64,000 nucleotides of DNA from Primulina eburnea (lineage: Eukaryota > Streptophyta > Magnoliopsida > Lamiales > Gesneriaceae). The stretch's first letter is position 1, and each line of letters begins with the position of its first letter. The stretch is from the NCBI RefSeq assembly GCF_022965805.1, contig NC_133103.1:32489635-32553634 (forward strand), given 5' to 3'. Below, piece after piece: positions 55,466 through 64,000 of this stretch. The position numbers were made by a program, and so were the translations under genes. Under the pieces are notes generated by a model that ran no database searches, was not told the DNA's origin, and was given only the letters and a program-made list of their open reading frames with translations.

Positions 55466-56966
55466 AGATCCACCTTTGCTTCTTAATTTGACACATGGCA
55501 GGGTATATATATAGTTCGAGCATGAGTCATTCCCTTTCCATTTTTTCAGCTGAGAACCGAGAGAACCTCCATGGAATTCCTTCAAGCTTAACTTGTTAGT
55601 TTTGCAAGATTCTATTACCGAAATTTAATTCCGAGTTCAGATTTGTGCTCCTCTCAGTAAGAGCTACAAGGGGATGTAAGTATTGTTCAGTTTCAGCATG
55701 GTTTGAAGTTTAGATGTTGAAAGAATGATGATATGATGGTTATTATGTGTTCTTATGAATATGATGAACGTATATTTGAAACCGGATCGAAGAAAGGTTA
55801 TCGTATGTGATTGTTTTATATTTTCTGAATATTTGTATATGAGATTATGCAGATTTTGAGATATGATACATAGATTGTGCTGATTATGAGTTGAGGATTA
55901 TGACTTGTTGAGATTTGAATGGACCGGTAGCGAGAAACTATGCCGTTATACCATCGAATTGTATCAAGATTTGATATTGAACTGTACTAGTATTAGTTTG
56001 AGTTGTTGTTTGACATTGTACATCTCAACATCGCCATTTCAGATTTGAATTGACAGATTTGATACCGACTTCGAGACTACGATTTATTCCAACGACAAGA
56101 AAGGTATAATACATGTGAATTTGGGGAGATACAACTCGAATTAGAATTGATTCGAGTTTCCCAAAATCACATACTAGTCGTTATTTATATTGTGTTATGT
56201 TTATGCCTTGTTTATATATTTATATTCAAGCATTTAAGATAGGAGCTAGAGTCATTGACAGATTTGCCAAATTTCTAGATGTTCGGTGGTATCGACAAAT
56301 AGGAGCAGACTTCCTCCAATTGTAGGCATTCGATACAGAAAGGACCGAAATCTAGGAATAAGACGTACCGTTACCCCGATTGGGAGGGTAGGTGACAGAC
56401 AGTGACGTCTTATTCACACCGAGATCCCTAGAGTTAGAGTTCGAGTCGAGTCAAGATATGAATTGATTTGAGTTGCATGCTTATATTGCTTTGGTTTCAT
56501 AGATTATGGAACCCATTGCTATTTCTTTTATTCATGTTAGTGTGCTTCATGATTTATATTGCGTATATGCATGTATAACATGTTTTATACTGGGATTCGT
56601 TCTCACCAGAGTTTCTGACTGTTGTTGTGTCTGTATATGTGCATAGCAACAGGTGGGACAGGATCTGGGTCTCGATGAGGATGAGAGATTGATAGAGTGG
56701 TGACTTCGGGCGCAGAAGATTACTAGTGGTTTTTACTAGACATGTACTATATATGAATTGTCGTGGTCGTGAACACTAGTTTGTATTATGAAAATAGAAC
56801 AAAACTTGTATCTATTTATGTTTGAATGAAATAGAGTTGTTGCTTATGTATGATTTATATACATTTGAATTAACGTTAAAAAGAAAAAATTTTGACCCGT
56901 AATTTTTAGAAAAGATCCAATAAATCCCAAACAGAATCGAGTTAGAGCCCGGGTCCCCACAACAGG

Positions 56967-56978
56967 TGGTATCAGAGT
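56967..56978 (+). other. Primer-binding site of the second unit
   Basis: TGGTATCAGAG followed by TC instead of C: the tRNA-Met site with one late mismatch. Its presence after the LTR shows that another internal region starts here. Confidence 0.9.
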
Positions 56979-57220
56979 CGTAGGTTCTGTAGACTGAGAT
57001 AGACTAGAATGAGCGGGGTAGATGAGTATTCTTCCTTGCTTTTGATGTGCTAGCATGATTTATTGATATCCCTATTCATGTTGTGTTGTTATCTGAGTTG
57101 ATTGCAGCATGTATTTGTAAAGATTGAATCAGAACCGATTTTGGATCAGAGGTATATGATCAGAGGAGGGCTGAGACAGCTTGTATAGATTGTGTACTAA
57201 TCTTGTTGAATAATCAGATA

Positions 57221-57348
57221 TGCCGCCTAGAAGGATACCACAACCAGCTGCAGGTCAAGTGCCAGAACAGGGTAGTACATCAGATACTCAGATGGACGTG
57301 ACCGCTACACCTATGGAGACGTTGTTGAAGAGGTTTCAGTCATTCCAT
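57221..57348 (+). pseudogene. gag: Second gag start, cut by copia
   Basis: 43 codons from MPPRRIPQPA to KRFQSFH, differing from the gag at 35332 by four residues. It is interrupted by the LTR of the copia element at 57349. The 3' remainder is outside the window. Confidence 0.92.
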
Positions 57349-59432
57349 TGAAAGCGGACCGGTTACGGTGGCCGGAAGCGCAACGGAAGTCAAAAATTTT
57401 AAAATTTAGCAAGAATTTTCGGCCACCCTAGGTTATGTGCAATATTTACAAAATAACACCATACATAGGATGTTTAGAAAATATACCTATCAATCTTTAA
57501 AGGATTGATGAATGGCACCAACTTTGTTGTCAAACAACAAAGCTCTTCAAGGCATGAAGATCTACAAGCTCCTCCTCCAAATCCTTGAAACTTTCCTTCA
57601 AATTAGGCCCACCACAAGCTATGTAAATCCCTTCTTGCTTTGCACTATAAAAGCAAGAAGATTTTTCAATGAGAGGACTTTTATTCTCCAACACTTGAAG
57701 AACAAAAGAGAGAAGAAAAATTTTGAGAGAGAAGACAAAAAATTTCGGCCAAGTGATGTGGAATGAGGGAGAGAGGATGAGTCTTGGGGTTGCAAAAAGT
57801 TAGATACAAAAGTTGCATGCCTTTGCAATTTTTTTAATCAAAAGTATTCAAGACTCTTCACCTCCCAAGCATGCAAACCCTAGCATGTCTCACATATATT
57901 ATATGATTTTTAACACATTAAAAACCATGGACTAAATTTTAATTATCTCAAACATATTTGAGATTAATTAAATACTACTTGAATTTATTCAAGTCCCACT
58001 AGTTAAATAATTATCTTAATTGAGCTCTACAAGACTCAATATTATTTAATTAATTCAACACTTGAATTAATTTAATTATTTAGACTCTACTAGGTCTACT
58101 AGTTTTTAATTAATTCAACACTTGAATTAATTTAATTTAGTCCCCAATAATGTTTATGAAAATCACAATTTTCAACTACATTATTTACTTAGCCAAATTT
58201 TAATCTAGGAACACTTCCATAAATTAAAATTTATATTTCTCTCATAGAAGTCATACTTCTATTTTTCTTTACACTTATAAACTCATTTATAAGTCGTTCA
58301 ACACATTGAACTATTTTTACTTCTCATCGGGATTTACAAAGCTAGTACTTGTGTGGCCCTCAATGGTTCATTGATACAACTAGCCGTGGGTTCACATCTC
58401 TATGTGATTCGGACTAAACATGTCCTTATTCGAGCATACCCCAATTGCTCCATTCTTACTTATCAACTCCTTGATAGTAAGAACGTCAGAACTCAAGTCT
58501 GATAGTACCCAACCAATCACGTTAAACGCCTAGCAGCATCGCTTACGTGATTCCCTAGGTATCACATGATAGTGCCTGCAAGAACCATTCAATTATGGTT
58601 AGCGTACAGTACGGTCCCTTCAACTCATATATCCCGACCGATTCGACAACTATTGGTTTATCGAGAGTTGTCAATGAATCGATAATATGTGTCATGTTGT
58701 GGTTGCATCGATGGTGTAATCTATGAAACCCCTTTCATAATTACCACCATACTCTGATCAGAGATTTCAACCCACACATACATGAAAAACACATAGGATA
58801 TCCATACCCGTAGGTAAGCGGTGAATCCCCGACTACAATGCATCGACTCCTATGTGTTTCGACAGAACACCCAACCTTGCCACCTGATGACCACATGAGA
58901 GTCGGTAAACAAGTCAAAGTGTAATTCTAGCACATAGAGTCTCAATGTTGTCCCGGGTCATAAGGACTAATTCTGTACAACCATAAACCAGGACTTTTCC
59001 ACTCGATAAGTGAGAACCACTTGGAAAGTCCTTTTATGGAGGGTTGTTCAGTGCACTCTACAAGGAGCACCTATCTGCATGTTCGGACATCACAATGTCC
59101 CCTACCAATGAAACATGGTACTCACATCGCAGATACTAGTCTCTAACTCGAGCGGCCTTTATCCTTCTTACTGGCGGCTGAATCGACTAGGAACGGTTTA
59201 GAATATACAGTATTCCAAATATGAGTTTCATGATACTCATCATATGAGCATCTCATATTCTTTCTACTATTTGTATATTCAAGGGCTTTATCTATGCAAC
59301 TAGCATGGGTATACAGATAAAGATGTGCCATAATAATAATTTCAAATATTATTAAAATAAAGATTGCTTATACATAGAGTTTCATTGTGAACACTCGGCC
59401 AACACTTGGCTCGACGGGCACCTACTCTAACA
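57349..59432 (-). repeat. 3' LTR of second copia
   Basis: 2084 bp. The plus strand starts TGAAAGCGGACC and ends CTACTCTAACA. Large parts (about 58330-59220) match the LTRs at 16248 and 23539, while the first kilobase differs. No gene. Confidence 0.88.
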
Positions 59433-59446
59433 ATCTCCCACTTGCA

Positions 59447-61800
59447 CTAGAGCCAACTACCCATATGCATAAAACCCATTGATTCGCGATGCTTGTCGAA
59501 TAATGATCCAGGTAAAGGCCTAATTAGTGGATCAACAACATAATCTGCGGAGCTGACTTTGTCAATAGGCACTTCTCTTCTTTCCACAATCTCTCCGAGG
59601 ATGTGGTACTTTCTCAATACTAGTTTGGATTTCTGATGAGACCTTGGCTCCTTTGCTTGAGCTAAAGCTCCCGTGTTGTCACACAACACCGGGACAGGAG
59701 CAACTCCATTAGGAATGACGCCCAACTCTTGGAAGAAATTCCTTATCCAAACAGCCTCCCTTGCTGCATCCGATGCAGCAATGTATTCGGCCTCTGTGCT
59801 GGAATCCGTAGCATTGTCTCGCTTGGAACTCTTCCAAGAGACAGCAGCACCATAGAGCATGAATACAAAATCAGAGGTTGACTTCAAGTCATCGATACCG
59901 CTTTGGAAGCTAGAGTCGGTATAGCCTTCCAATTTTAGTTCTCCACCCCATAGACCAAGAACAATTTATTGGTCCTTCTCAACTACTTGAGGATGTCTTT
60001 CACAGCTTTCAAATGTGGAAGACCGGGGTTCGATTGATATCTACTCACTACACTTAGTGCGAAAGCCACGTCAGGACGTGTAGATATCATCCCATACATG
60101 ATGCTACCAATTGCCGAAGCATACGGAATGTGTGTCATCGTCACTATCTCTGCATCAGTCTTGGGAGACAGACTTGGATAGGGACACGCCATGACACATT
60201 GGTAGATGTCCTCTCATGGACTCACCCATCGAGAACCGCTTCACGATGGTATCAATGTATGTGGACTGGGTGAGATCAAGCAATCCTTTCGATCTATCTC
60301 TATAGATCTGTATCACAATACAAAAGATGCTTCACCCAAGTCCTGCATCGAGAACTTACTCTCTAACCATATCTTAGTTGATTGCAACATTCCTACATCA
60401 TTCCCAATGAGTAGAATGTCATCAACATAAAGTACCAGAAATGTCACAACACTCCCACTGACCTTCTTATACACACAGGGTTCCTCAGGATTCTTAGTAA
60501 ATCAACTCTTTGATTGTATTATCGAATCTGAGGTTCCAACTCCTAGATGCCTGCTTTAGACCATAAATAGATCTTTGAAGTTTGCATACCATATGCTCAC
60601 TTCCGATAGATGTAAACCCTTCAGGTTGAGACATGTAAATCACTTTCTTAAAATCCCTATTAAGAAAGGCTGTCTTAACATCCATCTGCCATATCTCATA
60701 GTCATACCATGCAGCTATGGCTAGCAAAATCCTTATGGACTTGAACATTGCGATTGGGAAAAGGTTTCCTCAAAGTCAACTCCTTGTCTTTGAGTACATC
60801 CTTTTGCCACCAATCGCGCCTTGAAGGTCAACACCTTCCCATCCTCCCCAAGTCCCTGTGGGAACAGTTCCCACAGGTGGATCCACAAGATCCTACACTT
60901 GGTTCGAATGCATGGAATTCAACTCAGATTCCATTGCTTCAAGTCACTTGGATGAATTGGCATCAGATAACGCTTCCTTGAAGGTCCTTGGATCACATCC
61001 ATGGTTAGGCTCATCATGGCCCTCTTCAAGAAGCTGACCATACCTCATAGGTGGTCTCGAGACTTTCTCGTACCTGCTAGGAGCTTGTATCTCCTCTCTT
61101 GGCTCATTGGGTGTGGGTTCTATAATTTCGGGTTTCTCTCGAACCTCTTCGAGTTCTATCATCTCCATTTTTCTATCCGATAGAAAATCCTTTTCCAAAA
61201 AGGTTGCATTCCTAGAAACAAAAACCTTTGTTTCTTGGGGATGATAGAAATAATATCCAACTTAATTCCTTGGATATCCCACAAAGTAACATAAAATGGA
61301 TCAACAATCCAATTTATCTCCCACTACCTGCTTCACATAAGTAGGGCTCCCCATATTCTAAGATGAGAATATTTGGGAGGCTTACCCATCCATATCTCAT
61401 ATGGTGTCTGCCTTTGAATGGACATTTAATGGAATATCTTTTAACTTTAAGTTATAGAGATCGTTTTCAAGTTCTCAAGTACCAATTAAACATTCATTCT
61501 TGTAAATGTTGCAAACACCTTTGCTAAATAAACAAGAATATCCATTTTTATCACAATAGAAATGGAAACAATGTTTTACACCAAATAGGTACAAACAAAA
61601 CATCTCTTAAAATTAACTTAAAGTCATTGTTCAACAATAAGTAAACATCCTTAATAGCCTTGGTAGCAACTCTTGCTGCATTGCCCATCCTCAAGAAGGT
61701 CACACCTTTCTTAAGCTTCCTACTTCTTCCCATCACCTGTAACCCATTACAGAGATGTGAGTCACAACCGGTATCTAATACCCAAGAAGTAGAGTTAATT
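59447..61800 (-). pseudogene. pol: Broken copia pol with integrase deletion
   Basis: From the right: protease with DTGC (Asp codon at 61775-61773), a pre-integrase stretch to about 61408, then a jump directly to the integrase end (TPYEIWMGKPP, about 61405-61370). The whole catalytic integrase is missing. Then the linker (61198-60944), RT start (60748-60494; IWQMDVKTAFLN motif), the RT end with its YVDD region disrupted (about 60430-60200), 60192-59983, and RNase H (59932-59447; EAEYIAAS and DNTGA motifs). Several frame breaks. Cannot integrate on its own. Confidence 0.87.
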
Positions 61801-61817
61801 GAAATGTTTACTTAAAT

Positions 61818-62678
61818 TTAGAACATACCGTTTCCAGAACACTTCTGGGCCAGATATTCCTTGCAATTTCGCTTCCAATGTCCAGGCTTCTTGCAGTGAT
61901 GACAAACATCACCAGTCTTGTCAGCCTTAACTGGTCTGGCTGTCTCAACAGGATTCGGAGATTGCCTCAACAAGGGCACGTTCTTTTTGGGACGTTGGAA
62001 AGAACTCTTCTTTCCCTTCCCATGTGGATCAATCTTCGTACCAGATGAAGAACCCACATAAAGAACCAACTTCTCTTTCTTGATGGTGGATTCAAACGTA
62101 ACAAGCATGTTCACCAACTCCTCAAGGGTCGGTTCCATCTTGTTCATGTTGAAATTCACCACAAAAGGATCAAATGAGCTAGGCAGCGATAACAGCAACA
62201 CGTCGGTGGTCAACTCCGAAGGCAAGATCAGATCCATGCCAACGAGCTTGTCCACGAGCCCGATCACCTTTAGGCCATGCTCATGGACCGAGGTCCCATC
62301 TCGCATGCGCAAAGTGATCAGCTCCTTGACGGTAGCATGCCTAAGAGGACGCGTTTGCTCTCCAAAGAGCTCTTTGAGGTGCAAATGAATGTCAGCAGCA
62401 TTCTTTGCACCCTCAAAACGCCTCTGCAGCTCATCGTTCATAGAAGTTAGCATATAACACCTGGCTATCAAGTCATGGTCACACCATTCCTTGTAAGCCT
62501 GCAATTCCTCAGGAGTGCAGTCAGTCGGAGCCTCAACAGGGGGCGACTGAGTCAGTGTATATGTTACCCTTTCCGAATTCAAGACTATTTTCAAATTTCT
62601 TAGCCAAGTGAGGTAATTAGGTCCAGTTAATATGTGTTTGTCGAGTATTACAGATATCGAATTGCGCATCGAAGACAT
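61818..62678 (-). CDS. gag: Copia gag
   Basis: 286 open codons starting MSSMRNSISV. Copia-type gag (UBN2-like) with an NYLTWLRNLKIVL motif near residue 21, a LEELVNML helix near 185 and a C-terminal zinc knuckle C259/C262/H267/C272. Ends at TAA after GNGMF, with protease following about 20 bp on in another frame. This is the only unbroken gene of this element, and the better relative of the broken gag at 21650-20993. Structural particle protein. Confidence 0.9.
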   Translation of the reverse strand: MSSMRNSISVILDKHILTGPNYLTWLRNLKIVLNSERVTYTLTQSPPVEAPTDCTPEELQAYKEWCDHDLIARCYMLTSMNDELQRRFEGAKNAADIHLHLKELFGEQTRPLRHATVKELITLRMRDGTSVHEHGLKVIGLVDKLVGMDLILPSELTTDVLLLSLPSSFDPFVVNFNMNKMEPTLEELVNMLVTFESTIKKEKLVLYVGSSSGTKIDPHGKGKKSSFQRPKKNVPLLRQSPNPVETARPVKADKTGDVCHHCKKPGHWKRNCKEYLAQKCSGNGMF

Positions 62679-62699
62679 TGTTGATTTGTACTGAAAAGT

Positions 62700-64000
62700 A
62701 AAACAGATAAATGTTGATGACTATTTTAAATATTTAGTAAGATATGAAGTTTGGACTTTTACTTCATAAATATTTGCTCCCACTGTTTTGACATCTTTCA
62801 CTACCCTCTAGTGAAAACGGGAAACTCCTTTCCTCAGTAGGTACGTAAGGTCCAATTAGCGAATTGTGATCCCGAATAATATCAGCCAATCACAATTCCT
62901 AAAAGGTAGTTTCCAATTGCATCACAATGCAACCCTCTACGTAAACTTTTGTCTCACGTTTGATTAGGACCCAATAATATGACGTCGTTCATCTTTACGT
63001 GTCAAGCCTAACCCATCGATGTTGAAACTTAATGGACGGTCGCCATGAGTTCCCTCAATAATATGAGCCGAAATCATGGGAGTTCCACGTAGTTCACATC
63101 ACCATGTCAATGGATGTCACAGCTTTCCGGCACCCAGGGCCCCCTCAATAATATGAGCCGAGCCCCGAGTACGGGTAGCGTTCATCATGCATCCATTGTC
63201 GATGGAAGACAAGGAAATTATAAACAAATTTATAATTCCCCTTTTCGGACTTGATATTAATTTTGAATCTTATTCAAAATGAGGGTTTTTAATTTTGAAA
63301 GGTCTCATCATTAATTTTATTTTAAAAGCTCGCCATGTTTGATCGTATGTTTGCCGGATTCATGCAACTTTGTTATTATAATAATAATAACGCACATACT
63401 CATTATTTATAACATATCATGCATATATTATAAATAGAAAACAGTACAAGGATGATCAATTGCCCCAAAACTAATGGCCCGTGTGAGCTAAACACGGGCC
63501 TAGGTCCAATCCTAGGGTAAATGTACGGGATGCAAATGCAACTACATTATTACATTAGCATCCAATATTACATGTCTTCGATCTTCATAATCACCAAGGC
63601 CACCATCTTCCAATCTTGATCTTCCACTATTCTAATATTTACAATTAAATATCCATGTCACATAGGGATACATCTCATGGGGTGGGAACGGGCCATAAAC
63701 CAAGCCCACTTTAAATTGATAATTATTACAATCATACAACACAAATATCCTAGCATACACCTAGCAAATTGGGCTTGGGCTTTTGATCATCCTTCATGCA
63801 TAATATCACATATCATACACCATCAATTAATTATCACTATAATTAATTGATCCAATATTATATATCTTGATCCAATCACTAACCGCCACAATTATAAATT
63901 AAATTAACAAAGTATACAAACTCCTTTGTATACTTTCAAATTAATTTTTTTTTATAATCGAATTTCTTGTAAATCACAATTTACTATAAATAATTAAAGT
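62700..64000 (-). other. Untranslated leader of second copia (partial)
   Basis: No gene. Four AATAATATSA words at 62875, 62973, 63057 and 63147, and a block at about 63460-63710 matching 22430-22670, both shared with the first copia leader. The rest is AT-rich and runs off the edge before any GC-rich block or PBS. Confidence 0.75.

Larger units (their letters stand above)
54981..56961 (+). repeat. Full LTR of Tekay-like tandem
   Basis: 1981 bp, TGTAAGG...CCCCACA. It has a 69-bp tandem duplication (54992-55129), a CACCCGCGGT array (55195-55465), a TATA tract (about 55503-55513) and a hairpin resembling CCGGA/TCCGG with both arms changed (56614-56627). It serves as 3' LTR for the left unit and 5' LTR for the right unit. 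Confidence 0.92.
34663..57348 (+). mobile_element. Tekay/Del-like Ty3/gypsy tandem (LTR-int-LTR-int), with nested LARD
   Basis: Pieces: LTR end (34663-35072), PBS, gag, protease, RT, RNase H and integrase to 39174, then integrase C-terminus with a chromodomain-like tail (54284-54879), polypurine tract, a full LTR (54981-56961), a second PBS (56967) and a second gag start (57221-57348). The second internal region is cut by a copia element at 57349. The first LTR lacks its first ~1.57 kb. An internal region on both sides of one LTR is what unequal LTR-LTR recombination produces. A 15.1-kb element (39175-54278) interrupts integrase. Confidence 0.88.
57349..64000 (-). mobile_element. Ty1/copia element with ~2-kb LTR, minus strand, runs off the right edge
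   Basis: 3' LTR (57349-59432), polypurine tract (minus strand AAGTGGGAGATT), RNase H, RT, gag and leader in order. 5' LTR and PBS lie outside. It is related to the element at 16248-25406: same gene style, same LTR edge on the polypurine side (TGTTAGAGTAG), and the same leader blocks. The integrase core is deleted. Confidence 0.9.

Overview
This window is plant nuclear heterochromatin, most likely from a eudicot; I cannot name the species. It holds nested LTR retrotransposons, one endogenous pararetrovirus (EPRV) and short AT-rich spacers. I found no host gene, rRNA, tRNA gene or CRISPR array. The plant assignment rests on plant-type Ty3/gypsy elements (Tekay/Del-like with a chromodomain, Tat-like with an antisense ORF), plant-type Ty1/copia elements, primer-binding sites (PBS) matching initiator tRNA-Met, and a Caulimoviridae insertion. 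Lineage names come from recognising protein domains by eye, without a database search.

Left part (1-25473). Two near-identical copies of the 3' region of a Tat-like Ty3/gypsy element lie in tandem. Copy 1 (1-2010) has only the antisense ORF and runs off the left edge. Between the copies is the truncated 5' end of a minus-strand Tekay-like element (about 2011-4700). Copy 2 (about 4701-25473) has the integrase C-terminus, a repeat-rich spacer, the antisense ORF and the 3' LTR. Two younger elements interrupt copy 2. The first is a Tekay-like element at 5868-13512, with target-site duplication (TSD) TGTTC, an almost open gag and a wrecked pol. The second is a Ty1/copia element with LTRs of about 2 kb on the minus strand at 16248-25406, TSD GTTCA, inserted in the Tat 3' LTR.

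Middle part (25474-34662). An AT-rich spacer carries a nearly intact minus-strand copia (Tork/Tnt1-like) at 26177-31086, TSD AATAA, with 424-bp LTRs. Next comes the 3' half of another minus-strand Ty3/gypsy element (31609 to about 34662).

Right part (about 34663-64000). A plus-strand Tekay-like element has a 5'-truncated LTR, gag, pol, a full LTR at 54981-56961, and then a second PBS and gag start, so it is a tandem LTR-int-LTR-int arrangement. Its integrase is split by a minus-strand element with 3.3-kb LTRs and no recognisable protein of its own (LARD-like) at 39175-54278, TSD GTATG. A florendovirus-like EPRV (about 42521-48551) sits at a TA repeat inside the left LTR of that element. The second gag copy is cut at 57349 by another long-LTR copia on the minus strand that runs off the right edge.

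The most unusual signals are: (i) twelve hairpin units in exact 20-bp phase in the Tekay-like LTR at 5868, with a constant loop and stems that change in a paired way; (ii) arrays of the inverted-repeat motif ACCGCACCCGCGGT upstream of the TATA box in two different Tekay-like LTR families; (iii) an EPRV insertion for which the partner LTR supplies the empty site; (iv) an AATAATATSA motif repeated four times at about 90-nt spacing in the leaders of two diverged copia elements.
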